Origin: G032773895 sp965248935
GTDB lineage: Bacteria; Pseudomonadota; Gammaproteobacteria; Pseudomonadales; Cellvibrionaceae
DNA length: 64,000 nt
Assembly (NCBI GenBank): GCA_965248935.1
Contig: OZ252214.1
Coordinates: forward strand, 1,798,001 to 1,862,000
Direction of reading: 5' to 3'
The notes under the pieces were generated by a model. That model worked only from the letters and a program-made list of their open reading frames with translations, had not been told where the DNA came from and ran no database searches. The stretch's first letter is position 1. The number at the start of each line of letters is the position of its first letter. A program made the position numbers and the translations under genes. Positions 44,243 through 53,242 of the stretch are shown piece after piece.

Positions 44243-45499
44243 TTATTGGTCTTGCAATGCAATGGCAGGGTCTACCTTTGCCGCTTTAGCTGCGGGAAGA
44301 AGAGCGGCAACCAACCCAGCTAAAAGTAAAACAACTATTGCCGAAATCGCCGTGAAAAAATCTATTTCTGGATTGGCAAACATTTGATTATTACCTCCCT
44401 GCGCAGCAAGAATACTGGCAAGCCCCTCTATCATTAATACGCCCACTACCAAACCGATATAACCAGAAAAAAAAGTAATCGCCAAAGATTCCTGTACGAT
44501 CATTGTAATAATAGAAGCGGGTGTCGCACCAATGGCTTTTCTTAAACCTATTTCCTTGGTGCGCTCTTTTACCGATATAAGCATAATATTACCCACACCA
44601 ATAGCACCGGCCATAATGGTCCCTATAGCGACAATCCAGCTAAAGGTCATAATGCCCGAAAAAAGAGCGTGAATTTTGTTGTATTCTTTCTGTTTGTTAA
44701 AACTACCAAGAACACCTTGGTCATCTGGGTGAACCAAATTTCTCTTAAGCAATAGATTTTTAATTTTTTGTTCCATCACATTTGCATCTATTTCATCTTC
44801 AAATACTATAGCAAGGGAGTAAATTCTATCACCCACATTACTGATAGATTTTATCGTCGTATAGGGAATAAATATTTTTGACGCATCGCGCTGAGCCCAA
44901 TCACTTTTTGCACTAGGAGAAAAAACACCGACAACCGTAAATTGCATACCTCTTACTTTGATACTTTTGCCAATGGGATTCTCTCCGTAGGGGAAAAGCG
45001 TATTTTTTACCTTAAAACCAATAATAGCGACCTTGCGATAATTGTTTGAATCCAACTCATTCAAGAAGCGCCCCTGTTCCAACTCAAACCCGTAAATATC
45101 CGATATAAAATGCGGGTTACCGCTAATAGTGTAAGAATCACCTCTATTTTTATAAGTAGCGTATTCGTTATCAAACCCCAAATAAGGTGAGAGGTATTTT
45201 ATATTACTCAGTTTTGAGCGTAGGTATTCTACATCGGAGTGGCGTAATAAAATGTCTCGCCCAGTATCCAGCCCTTTATAAGGGATAGTCGTGGCACCGC
45301 CTTTCCAAAAATAGATCACATTAAGTGAACCCCCGAAGTTTGATTCCGCACCGTTTTTTAGCCCCTGCCCCGCCCCCATTAAAGTGACCAGCATAAATAT
45401 CCCCCAAAAAACACCGAATGCAGTTAACGCTGTACGAAGCTTATGGCGCCGCAAAGTATCGACAATTTCTTGCCATAGGTCTAAGTCAAATAATTGCAT
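44243..45499 (-). CDS. MacB-like ABC transporter permease (second)
   Basis: This 418-residue FtsX/MacB-type permease has an N-terminal membrane helix (RTALTAFGVFWGIFMLVTLMGAG), a large periplasmic MacB_PCD domain (about residues 50-280) and three C-terminal helices with IMLISVKERTKEIGLRKAIGATPASI. It lacks a fused ATPase. A close paralogue lies immediately upstream, so the exporter is probably a heterodimer. Confidence 0.9.
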   Translation of the reverse strand: MQLFDLDLWQEIVDTLRRHKLRTALTAFGVFWGIFMLVTLMGAGQGLKNGAESNFGGSLNVIYFWKGGATTIPYKGLDTGRDILLRHSDVEYLRSKLSNIKYLSPYLGFDNEYATYKNRGDSYTISGNPHFISDIYGFELEQGRFLNELDSNNYRKVAIIGFKVKNTLFPYGENPIGKSIKVRGMQFTVVGVFSPSAKSDWAQRDASKIFIPYTTIKSISNVGDRIYSLAIVFEDEIDANVMEQKIKNLLLKRNLVHPDDQGVLGSFNKQKEYNKIHALFSGIMTFSWIVAIGTIMAGAIGVGNIMLISVKERTKEIGLRKAIGATPASIITMIVQESLAITFFSGYIGLVVGVLMIEGLASILAAQGGNNQMFANPEIDFFTAISAIVVLLLAGLVAALLPAAKAAKVDPAIALQDQ

Positions 45500-45502
45500 T
45501 GG

Positions 45503-46762
45503 CTAAGCCTCCCTCATAGCTTCAATTGGAGTCACTTTTGCAGCACGTAAAGCCGGCGCTAAACCAGCTACGGCCCCTGCACCAATAAGTAATCCTAAAG
45601 CTGCCAATGCCGTTGAAAACTCTACTTCTGGTCGATCAAAATAAGGAAGGTCGAGATGGTTATTAATAATCACAAAATTGATCACTTCCCAAATTCCCAC
45701 ACCGAGCACTAACCCCACGTAACCCGCAATCGTAGTCACGAGAATAGATTCACTAATGATCATTGTGGTGATAGAACTTGGAGTAGCACCCAATGCTTTG
45801 CGTATACCTATCTCCGTTGTTCTGTCTTTTACCGTGATAATCATAATATTGCTGACACCGACGATACCCGCCGTAAGTGTGCCTATGCCAACAAACCATA
45901 CAAAAGCTTTAATCGCTGTGAAAAGCTGGCCAAAAGTTTGAGTTTGTTTGGCATTACTCCACACAAAAATAGCTTTATCATCCGCAGGGGAAATAACATG
46001 TCTGCGCTTTAAAAATGAAACAATTTTCTCTTCGATAATATAAGGGTTGGTTTCGGCTGTAGGGGTAATAGCAATAACATCAATTAAATTGTACTCACCA
46101 AAAGTAGACTGAAAGGTTGATATAGGAATATATAAACGTTCGGACATGCGTCCATTTCTGCCTTTATCAAAAAAGACACCGATAACTTTTAATGAAACAC
46201 CATGAATGATTATGTATTCACCTATGGCCGCTTCGCGGCTGGAAAATAGCGCATCGGCAATAGCCGTGCCAATCACAGCAACTTTACGAGCTTGCTGGTT
46301 ATCCAACACATTAATTTGTCGTCCAGCTAAGTATTCTTGGTGGCGCTTAATTTTAAAATATTCTTCGGTTACGCCGTATGCACCAAACCGAACGGATTTA
46401 TTTTTGTAAGTAATAAAAACTTCTCTATGCCAGCGTGACCCCGTATAGTTTTCACCGGAGATATATTCAATGCCTTTTATATTCGCTCTAAGCAGCCGAA
46501 TATCTTCCTCTAAAAACTGGACTTTTTTCCCCTGCGGGGTACCCTTATAAGGCTGGCCGATTCTTCTCCCTATAATGGTTATACTATTGCGGGCATCACT
46601 TCCATAACTTTTTTCCATTCCATATTCCAAACCCTTCCCCGCACCCAGTAGTAGAATAAGCATAAGAATGCCCCAGAAAACGCCAAAAGCCGTCAAAAAT
46701 GTTCTGAGCTTATTTTGCTTAATGGTATAGTAAATTTCCTGCCAGTGATCTATGTCAAACAT
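45503..46762 (-). CDS. MacB-like ABC transporter permease (first)
   Basis: This 419-residue permease has the same layout as its neighbour: KLRTFLTAFGVFWGILMLILL, a periplasmic domain and IMIITVKDRTTEIGIRKALGATPSSI before the last helices. Three bases separate it from the second permease. It pairs with the ATPase gene upstream. Confidence 0.9.
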   Translation of the reverse strand: MFDIDHWQEIYYTIKQNKLRTFLTAFGVFWGILMLILLLGAGKGLEYGMEKSYGSDARNSITIIGRRIGQPYKGTPQGKKVQFLEEDIRLLRANIKGIEYISGENYTGSRWHREVFITYKNKSVRFGAYGVTEEYFKIKRHQEYLAGRQINVLDNQQARKVAVIGTAIADALFSSREAAIGEYIIIHGVSLKVIGVFFDKGRNGRMSERLYIPISTFQSTFGEYNLIDVIAITPTAETNPYIIEEKIVSFLKRRHVISPADDKAIFVWSNAKQTQTFGQLFTAIKAFVWFVGIGTLTAGIVGVSNIMIITVKDRTTEIGIRKALGATPSSITTMIISESILVTTIAGYVGLVLGVGIWEVINFVIINNHLDLPYFDRPEVEFSTALAALGLLIGAGAVAGLAPALRAAKVTPIEAMREA

Positions 46763-46787
46763 GCGCGGTATAACTCTTTTTTACCGA

Positions 46788-47483
46788 TTAATGCAGTGCG
46801 ATAATATTTTTCTTACATTCGTCACGAATAATGAACCCGTCTTTTAATTCAATACATCGTTCCGTCTGTTTTGCTATTTCATCTTCATGAGTAATAATCA
46901 CAACCGTCTTACCCGACTCGTGAACCTCCTTAAATAAATTCATCACGTCAATTGAAGTAGTGCTGTCCAATGCTCCAGTAGGCTCATCTGCCAAAATAAC
47001 TTTTGGGTCAGATATTAACGCTCTAGCGATGGCCACTCGTTGTTTTTGTCCTCCAGATAATTCACCAGGCATATGAGTCATTCGCTCTGCCAACCCAACC
47101 TTTTCCAAGAACTCACACGCTCTGAGGTTGCGTTCTTTGCGGCCTACTTTTTGGTAGTACAGCGGAAGCGCAACATTCTCAATCGCATTCTTAAATGGAA
47201 GTAAATTAAATGACTGAAAGACAAAACCAAGATATTGATTGCGGAGCTTAGCGGCCTGCTTCTCCTTTAGCTTTGTAATTGGAATATCTGCCAATTGATA
47301 ACTACCTTGATCGTGTATATCAAGCAATCCTAAGATATTCAACAACGTGGATTTACCCGACCCGGATGAACCCATTATAGAAACCAACTCTCCATCGCTT
47401 ATTTTGAGGTCTATACCTTTAAGTACATGCAGTTTTTGGGCACCATTCCCGTAGGATTTGTGTATTGCTTTAAGCTCGATCAT
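46788..47483 (-). CDS. MacB-like ABC transporter ATPase
   Basis: This 231-residue ATPase has Walker A IMGSSGSGKSTLLNILG, Q-loop FVFQSFNLLPF, signature LSGGQKQRVAIARAL and Walker B VILADEPTGALDS, typical of the LolD/MacB/FtsE branch. It is the first gene of the four-gene exporter operon. The cargo is unknown; peptides, lipoproteins or antibiotics are possible. Confidence 0.94.
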   Translation of the reverse strand: MIELKAIHKSYGNGAQKLHVLKGIDLKISDGELVSIMGSSGSGKSTLLNILGLLDIHDQGSYQLADIPITKLKEKQAAKLRNQYLGFVFQSFNLLPFKNAIENVALPLYYQKVGRKERNLRACEFLEKVGLAERMTHMPGELSGGQKQRVAIARALISDPKVILADEPTGALDSTTSIDVMNLFKEVHESGKTVVIITHEDEIAKQTERCIELKDGFIIRDECKKNIIALH

Positions 47484-47679
47484 CCTAGTCTCGCAGTCCT
47501 GTTATTGGTTATTTTTAATTGTATACACTACTCGTTATTTTGATGGAGATCTGTCACGAAATGCTCACGCAATTAGGGTCAACGAACAACCCGTAAGGTA
47601 TCATATAAGGTATTCAGGCAGTTTCTACGTCTTTTTTATATCAACAACATATCACGCTCAAGGTTTATAGAAGGTTAGC

Positions 47680-47865
47680 ATGGGTGATGTCATCAAGTTT
47701 AAAAAGCCTAAAAAGAAAAACCCTCATAAAGGGAAAACCCTTTGCCGTCACGGGTTTCATAAATGGGAGATAAAGCAAGATAAACAATTCGATGTAAAGC
47801 GTGGACAACTAGTCACCATTTATCGATGTGCCCGATGCGGTAAAGATAAAGTAGAATTGAAATGA
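47680..47865 (+). CDS. small cysteine-rich zinc-ribbon-like protein
   Basis: This 61-residue basic protein has CRHGFHKWEI and YRCARCGKDKVEL, giving four residues (C and H) that could bind zinc. It is divergent from the exporter operon. Function is unknown; the basic N terminus (KFKKPKKKNPHKG) suggests nucleic-acid contact, but this is a guess. Confidence 0.7.
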   Translation: MGDVIKFKKPKKKNPHKGKTLCRHGFHKWEIKQDKQFDVKRGQLVTIYRCARCGKDKVELK

Positions 47866-47928
47866 CCTTAACATTTAAGGTCATTGCTCTAAATAAGCAA
47901 TTTCTATAATGACAAAATACTTGACCCT

Positions 47929-47948
47929 CGGTAAGTAATAACTTACCG
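47929..47948. promoter_or_regulatory. ArsR-family operator dyad
   Basis: CGGTAAGT, four bases, then ACTTACCG forms a perfect 8-base inverted repeat six bases before the ArsR start codon. Two further half-sites follow (CCGTAAG and CTTACC across the start). It is most likely the autoregulatory operator. Confidence 0.65.
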
Positions 47949-47954
47949 TAAGCC

Positions 47955-48266
47955 ATGACTTACCAAGATGTACTTACTGCACTGGCAGATCCGACCCGCA
48001 GGCATATATTCGAGACATTACTCGATGCCCCTAAAACCGTGGGCGAGATTGCCTCATTACAACCCGTCAGTCGGCCAGCCGTTTCCCAGCACTTAAAGGT
48101 ACTGGAAGGGGCAAACTTAGTACGGGCGGAAGCCATTGGAAACTGCCGTATTTATCACATCAAATGCGACGGTTTAAACGAACTTCGACAGTATTTAGAC
48201 CGCTTCTGGTCGGATGCTTTATCGGCCTATGGCACTGAAATTGCCCGGCGAATGAAAGACAAATAG
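47955..48266 (+). CDS. ArsR-family transcriptional regulator
   Basis: This 103-residue winged-helix protein has DVLTALADPTRRHIFETLLD, then LQPVSRPAVSQHLKVLEGANLVRAEAIG. No metal-binding cysteine pair is visible, so it is a general ArsR of the type paired with SRPBCC proteins. It is in an operon with the SRPBCC gene 11 bases downstream and probably represses itself through the dyad at 47929. Confidence 0.92.
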   Translation: MTYQDVLTALADPTRRHIFETLLDAPKTVGEIASLQPVSRPAVSQHLKVLEGANLVRAEAIGNCRIYHIKCDGLNELRQYLDRFWSDALSAYGTEIARRMKDK

Positions 48267-48276
48267 GAGAAATATA

Positions 48277-48759
48277 ATGCTCGCCCCCTTAATCAAAACA
48301 ATCGAAGTCCCATGTAGCCAAGAAAAAGCATTCACCGTTTTCTTAAATGAAATGGACAGTTGGTGGCCGAAAAACAAATTTACTATTTCGGCTATGGCTG
48401 GCAACCCAGCTACAGAAGTACGTGTAGACTCAAAACTCGGTGGTGAAATTATTGAAGTCAGCCCAGATGGAACGGAGCATTTTTGGGGGAAAATTACATC
48501 CTATGACCCATTTAACTCATTTAGTATGGATTTTCATATTACAACACCTCATGAACCTCGCGGTGACGGCAGTTTAGTCGCCGTCAGCTTTACCGTGATT
48601 AATGAAAACTTAACGCAAGTAGCCTTAACCCAAACCAATTGGGAAGCCTTTGGCGACAAAGCCAGAGCAGAGGGGATACGTGGTGGCTACGAATTTGGAT
48701 GGACTATGATTTTCGAAACGGCATACAAAGATGCCTGCAACCAACCAATAAATGCATAA
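48277..48759 (+). CDS. SRPBCC/AHSA1 family protein
   Basis: This 160-residue protein fits the START-like AHSA1 fold: IKTIEVPCSQEKAFTVFLNEMDSWWP, GGEIIEVSPDGTEHFWGKI and a C-terminal GGYEFGWTMIFETAY helix. These proteins bind small hydrophobic ligands. Pairing with an ArsR regulator is widespread; the ligand is unknown. Confidence 0.88.
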   Translation: MLAPLIKTIEVPCSQEKAFTVFLNEMDSWWPKNKFTISAMAGNPATEVRVDSKLGGEIIEVSPDGTEHFWGKITSYDPFNSFSMDFHITTPHEPRGDGSLVAVSFTVINENLTQVALTQTNWEAFGDKARAEGIRGGYEFGWTMIFETAYKDACNQPINA

Positions 48760-48812
48760 TCAGATTCAATAAAGCCTGAGATTCAGCGGCTTTTAGGAAA
48801 AAAAGGCAAGTA

Positions 48813-49700
48813 ATGATACTCGGTGGTATTGAGGCAGGTGGGACAAAGTTTGTCTGTGCTGTAGGCTCCAGCACAGAGAACTTAACATCGACACAGTTTT
48901 CAACAACCCACCCTGAGGAGACTCTTGAAAAAGTAGTTCGTTTCTTAAAGCCTTATAAGTCACAGTTACAAGCAATAGGTATTGGCTCGTTTGGGCCTTT
49001 GGGTTTAGCTGTCGGGTCATCAACCTATGGCTACATTACCTCCACACCGAAACCCGGATGGGCGAATATCGATTTTGTTGGCGAGGTTAAATCCCATTTT
49101 AATTTACCCATTGCCTTTGATACCGATGTCAACGTTGCCGCTCTGGGTGAACTCCGACAGGGAGCCGGGCGAGGAGTGGAAAACCTTATATACCTTACTC
49201 TGGGTACAGGAGTGGGCGGCGGCATTATTGCTAACGGTTCGCTAATACACGGCATGGTCCACCCTGAAATGGGCCATATTTTCCTTCCTAAGCACCCTGA
49301 AGACACATTTGAAGGGAGCTGTCCTTTCCATAACGACCAGTGTTTTGAAGGCTTAGCATCTGGCCCTGCAATGCAAGCTCGATGGGGACAAGCCGCTGAA
49401 AACTTGGGGGAAAACCACCCAGCCTGGGAGCTAGAGGCAGACTACATTGCCAAAGCATTGGTCTCCTTTATATGCACCCTATCACCGGAAAAAATCATTA
49501 TTGGGGGTGGCCTCAGCCAAAACCAGGGCCTACTCCATCGAATAAAACATAAAACCCAGGAGCAGCTAGCCGGATATATTCGCTCTGAATTTATAGAAAA
49601 TGATCTAGACAACTATATAGTACTACCAGCTTTGGGAACTAAATCCGGCGTGGTAGGCGCCTTAGAGCTAGCCCATGACCTAGCATTAAGAAAAAAGTAA
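48813..49700 (+). CDS. ROK family sugar kinase (fructokinase-like)
   Basis: This 295-residue kinase starts ILGGIEAGGTKFVCAVG, with TDVNVAALGE, LTLGTGVGGGII and the ROK zinc ligands spread through HPEMGHIF, SCPFHNDQCFEG. The zinc cluster and EAGGTK start fit ROK fructokinases. With glk it gives two cytoplasmic sugar kinases in this stretch. Confidence 0.88.
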   Translation: MILGGIEAGGTKFVCAVGSSTENLTSTQFSTTHPEETLEKVVRFLKPYKSQLQAIGIGSFGPLGLAVGSSTYGYITSTPKPGWANIDFVGEVKSHFNLPIAFDTDVNVAALGELRQGAGRGVENLIYLTLGTGVGGGIIANGSLIHGMVHPEMGHIFLPKHPEDTFEGSCPFHNDQCFEGLASGPAMQARWGQAAENLGENHPAWELEADYIAKALVSFICTLSPEKIIIGGGLSQNQGLLHRIKHKTQEQLAGYIRSEFIENDLDNYIVLPALGTKSGVVGALELAHDLALRKK

Positions 49701-49764
49701 TGAAAAAAGAAACCTATTCTATGTGCGATTATTTTTTAAACAAATAAAAGATTGAGAGAAAAAC

Positions 49765-49878
49765 GATGCACTTTTACCTGCTAGATTTTGCATGGAAGAG
49801 CCTGTATTCTTGGCCTCTTTCGATTTGCCCACTTTCGGCATCCTATTCAAGCCCTTCCGTTCATACCAAAACGAGGTA
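49765..49878 (+). CDS. possible 37-codon upstream frame (leader)
   Basis: A short frame beginning MHFYLLDFAWKSLYSWP ends at TAA five bases before the DUF6165 start, with GAGAG upstream of its ATG. It resembles no known protein. It may be a translated leader or chance. Confidence 0.25.
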
Positions 49879-49883
49879 AAACT

Positions 49884-50276
49884 ATGTTAATTCAAGCTCC
49901 TGTCTCTCTAGGTGAGCTGGTTGACAAGATCACAATCTTAGAAATTAAAAAGCAAAATATCACTGATCAAGAAAAGTTGGCTAACGTTGATAACGAACTA
50001 CAACACCTCACGAGTACGCTTACAAAAATATTGTCTGACAAACAAATGCAAGAACTACAGCCGCTTAAACAAGAACTATTAGCAATCAACCAACAGCTTT
50101 GGAAGATTGAAGACGATATTCGAGACTGCGAAAGAGCAAAAGACTTTTCTGACACATTCATCGAATTGGCTCGCAGTGTTTACTTTACTAACGACAAGCG
50201 TGCAGAGGGTAAAAAACGCATTAATATTGCCTTTGGCTCAGAACTTATTGAAGAAAAGTCCTACCAAGACTACTAA
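49884..50276 (+). CDS. DUF6165 family protein
   Basis: The start at ATG 49884, preceded by GAGG, gives a 130-residue protein beginning MLIQAPVSLGELVDKITILEIKK, the DUF6165 opening, followed by coiled-coil helices (LQHLTSTLTKILSDKQMQEL). Such genes often lie near lipopolysaccharide genes. It precedes heptosyltransferase I by 59 bases. Function unknown. Confidence 0.75.
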   Translation: MLIQAPVSLGELVDKITILEIKKQNITDQEKLANVDNELQHLTSTLTKILSDKQMQELQPLKQELLAINQQLWKIEDDIRDCERAKDFSDTFIELARSVYFTNDKRAEGKKRINIAFGSELIEEKSYQDY

Positions 50277-50335
50277 ATTATAATGCTTATTTAAGTTCAT
50301 AAGGTTAATTTCGCGCATTCCCGCTGGAGTAGGGT

Positions 50336-51370
50336 ATGAAAATTCTATTGGTAAAACTATCTTCCATGGGGGATATTTTTCATACCTACCCAGCCCTCAC
50401 TGATTTACATACCCGACATCCCGAAGCCGAACTTACCTGGCTCGTGGATAAAAGCTTTGAGAAAATAGCTCAATGGCACCCGTTTGTTAAACGAACTATC
50501 GCGCTGCCCCTTCGAAAAATAAAAAAAGAAGGATATAGCGCCCATAAAGCAGATCTACAGTCGGCAATAACTGAACTCAAAGCAGAAAAATTTGATTGTA
50601 TTATCGACGCTCAAGGACTACTGAAAAGTGCCCTGCTCTGTCGAAAAGCCTACGGACCCAAACATGGTTACGGGTTTAGCAGCATACGCGAAAAAGCAGC
50701 CTCTTTATTTTATAACAAGCGATGGAATGTAAGCAGAGATTTACATGCAATTGATAGAATTCGACTTTTATTTGCTCAATCTCTCAACTACTCGTTAGAA
50801 GGCATAAACTACCAAGGACTGCCTGCTGAGAAATGGGAACGCCCTCATGAAGCTCCCCCAAATTACTCTCTCATTATTCCGGGAACAACTTGGCAGACCA
50901 AACATTGGCTGGACTCTTACTGGAAAAACTTTCTTGAGCAAGTCTCTGTAGACAAAAAGATATATGTGATTTGGGGCAACCCCGCTGAGCAAGAGCGAGC
51001 AACCCGGTTAGCCGAAGGCTTAGAAAATGTAGAAGCATTTGAGCACTGGTTAAGCCTGGAAGAAATGGCGCAGTGGCTAGCTCATACAGACTGGGTAGTG
51101 GGGGTGGATACGGGTTTTGTACACCTCGCTTCCGCTTTGCGCAGACCGACACTTGGAATATACGGACCAACCGACCCAAATCGATGTGGCGTGAAGGGAG
51201 ATAACAACAAAAATATTCGGGTTAATTTACCCTGTATGCCTTGCCATAAAAAAAATTGTAGCAACCCTGATAACAGCGGTCAGCCTAAATGCATGTCCAA
51301 CATTAAAGTTGACAGTATTATTACCAATCTAAATTCAATAAAATATTCGGCACATACTGAAAAAAAATAA
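50336..51370 (+). CDS. waaC: lipopolysaccharide heptosyltransferase I
   Basis: This 344-residue GT9 enzyme has KILLVKLSSMGDIFHTYPAL, CIIDAQGLLKSAL, IIPGTTWQTKHW and DWVVGVDTGFVHLASALRRPTLGIYGPTDP, the donor-binding region of WaaC. It adds the first heptose to Kdo in the lipopolysaccharide core. A cysteine-rich CMPCHKKNCSNPDNSGQPKC tail follows. The IS3 element lies 72 bases downstream. Confidence 0.93.
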   Translation: MKILLVKLSSMGDIFHTYPALTDLHTRHPEAELTWLVDKSFEKIAQWHPFVKRTIALPLRKIKKEGYSAHKADLQSAITELKAEKFDCIIDAQGLLKSALLCRKAYGPKHGYGFSSIREKAASLFYNKRWNVSRDLHAIDRIRLLFAQSLNYSLEGINYQGLPAEKWERPHEAPPNYSLIIPGTTWQTKHWLDSYWKNFLEQVSVDKKIYVIWGNPAEQERATRLAEGLENVEAFEHWLSLEEMAQWLAHTDWVVGVDTGFVHLASALRRPTLGIYGPTDPNRCGVKGDNNKNIRVNLPCMPCHKKNCSNPDNSGQPKCMSNIKVDSIITNLNSIKYSAHTEKK

Positions 51371-51469
51371 TATTTTTTGCATTGAACTTCCCTAATTGGC
51401 CTTTATTCTTTCAAAACATATTTTTCGTGCTCATCGGAGATTTGCCCCGCTTTTGCACACACCCTTTTG

Positions 51470-52273
51470 TTAACTCATTTTACGCTCATATTCTTCAGGC
51501 GGTAAATAGCCTATCGATGAATGTAAACGCCTATTATTGTAAAACCCAATATATTCAGTAATTACGCCGCGAAGCGTCTTTTCACATATGAATTCAGGCT
51601 TACGATGTATTCGCTCTGCCTTAAAGTTTGCAAAGAATGATTCCATATGGGCATTATCGTTCATTCTCCTCGGGCGATTCATGCTTTGGACAAACCCTCG
51701 TTTCGCCAACCTATCAGAAAAATCAAACGCTCGGTATTCGATTCCACGATCTGTATGAAATAGTAGCCCCTTGGGTGGCGTTCTATTTCGTAGTGCTTGC
51801 TTAAATGCGCTCCAAGTCAATTTCGCATTTCGCTTGTCACTCAAAGACCAACCGACAATTCGTCGACTATATTTATCCATGACTACTGCTAGATAACGCC
51901 ATTCATCGTTAACCTTTAAATACGTAACATCACCCACCCAAACTTTATTTACTTCGCCCGCCAATACATTGAGTTCTCGGTTTGGGACCGATGCGATAAA
52001 ATTCATTAGCCCTGGTCTTGCCCTGTAAATGGTCGACCGCCTCGATTTAAGCCCATTTTCGCGCATTATTCGGGCTACCCTTTTCTTTGCGATACGAAAT
52101 CCTTTTTTCCGTAACGCCATCGTTATCTTAGGGCTCCCGTATGCTTGTCCACTACTTTTATAAACTGCCAATATCTCTTCATATAGAGATTCGTCATCGT
52201 AACTGCGTTGACTCTTACCCCGGCGCTTCCATGAATAGTAGCTCTCCCTTTTAATGTCATACACTGAGCACAT
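51470..52273 (-). CDS. IS3-family transposase OrfB
   Basis: This 267-residue rve integrase has the DDE triad in VWVGDVTYLKVND, LLFHTDRGIEYRAFD and NAHMESFFANFKAE, preceded by the HTH_21 region (SGQAYGSPKITMALRKKGFRIAKKRV). The frame is open upstream to the A7G slippery site at 52324-52331, adding EIYAFIDDHREHYDLKI, so the working transposase is likely the OrfAB fusion. Confidence 0.93.
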   Translation of the reverse strand: MCSVYDIKRESYYSWKRRGKSQRSYDDESLYEEILAVYKSSGQAYGSPKITMALRKKGFRIAKKRVARIMRENGLKSRRSTIYRARPGLMNFIASVPNRELNVLAGEVNKVWVGDVTYLKVNDEWRYLAVVMDKYSRRIVGWSLSDKRNAKLTWSAFKQALRNRTPPKGLLFHTDRGIEYRAFDFSDRLAKRGFVQSMNRPRRMNDNAHMESFFANFKAERIHRKPEFICEKTLRGVITEYIGFYNNRRLHSSIGYLPPEEYERKMS

Positions 52274-52305
52274 AATCTTTAGATCGTAGTGTTCCCTATG
52301 ATCAT

Positions 52306-52635
52306 CTATGAATGCGTAGATTTCTTTTTTTGTTCTAAAGAGAATTGGATGGCTTTTTTTAAAAGGTCATGCTCCTGCTTTAGCAGGTTATGTTCGCGCT
52401 CGATTTTTTTTAATCGCTTAAGTTCTGTGCCCATCTTAGGGTCAATATTAATGTCTTTCTTGCTTGTCATGAGATCACCGTTTCTAGTCTCCATACACCA
52501 ACGGTAAAGCATTACTGGATGAATACAAAGCTCTTCCGCTACATCGGCGGCCTTCACTCCCTTTATCTTTGTGAGAGCTACAGCCGTTGCTTTAAATTGA
52601 TCGTCATAAAAATTATAGTGTTTTCTTCGTGCCAT
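52306..52635 (-). CDS. IS3-family transposase OrfA
   Basis: This 109-residue helix-turn-helix protein starts ARRKHYNFYDDQFKATAVALTK and has a leucine-rich coiled coil (LKRLKKIEREHNLLKQEHDLL). It ends shortly after an A-AAA-AAG slippery heptamer that permits a -1 shift into orfB. Confidence 0.93.
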   Translation of the reverse strand: MARRKHYNFYDDQFKATAVALTKIKGVKAADVAEELCIHPVMLYRWCMETRNGDLMTSKKDINIDPKMGTELKRLKKIEREHNLLKQEHDLLKKAIQFSLEQKKKSTHS

Positions 52636-52683
52636 TTGACACCTCCAGTTTAGTTATATGGAGGTGTGTGCATTATCGGGTCA

Positions 52684-53242
52684 GATCTCTCGCCCCTCTA
52701 ATTGAATTAGTTATTAAAATACAAACTTCACCACTAATTTTGTATAAAATACAGGCAATCTGCATGTAAATATTCCAGCCAAAACTAAACCTCTAGTTGA
52801 CATTTATTTATACATTTTAAATTATTTTATTCTTATTTGTCGCCAATTAAATAAACATTTAAAAATGACAAAAAAATATTTCACATACATATATTTTTAT
52901 TTTATTACTTATACATTAAATAATATTATTACTTTTATTTTTATAGAAAAACAAAATAGTCGTCTAATTAGTTTATCTGACAGTAAATTAATTTATAAAA
53001 TTCAACAAAAATAAAAACTGTGAATATCGTCTCCATTTACCTTAATAAATGTGTTTAACATGCGCACCGCGAGCTATCTTGTTACGCAAGACGAGGGAAG
53101 CGGGAATAAAAACATAGTTTAAAATAATAAATTCCTCTTCCGGCTCCGTATTTAAAACTCCGATTTACTCCATAAACATGTAAATGACGCACTTATTTTA
53201 TAGTGGAATTACCCGACTCCACAAAAAATACTTCTGCGCCTA
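52684..53242. other. AT-rich leader of the M6 protease gene
   Basis: No gene is supported. The segment 53017-53077 resembles 56291-56350 upstream of the first astacin gene (TGTGAATnTnGTCTC ... TGTTTAAnAT ... CGCG), so the two may share a regulatory element. Confidence 0.55.

Larger units (their letters stand above)
51443..52683 (-). mobile_element. IS3-family insertion sequence, apparently intact
   Basis: The element carries orfA and orfB and ends in imperfect inverted repeats: TGCCCCGCTTTTGCACACACC at the left and TGACCCGATAATGCACACACC at the right (read inward), 17 of 21 matching. Length is about 1.24 kb. GAT occurs next to both ends but offset by one base on the left, so a target duplication is not certain. 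Confidence 0.85.
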
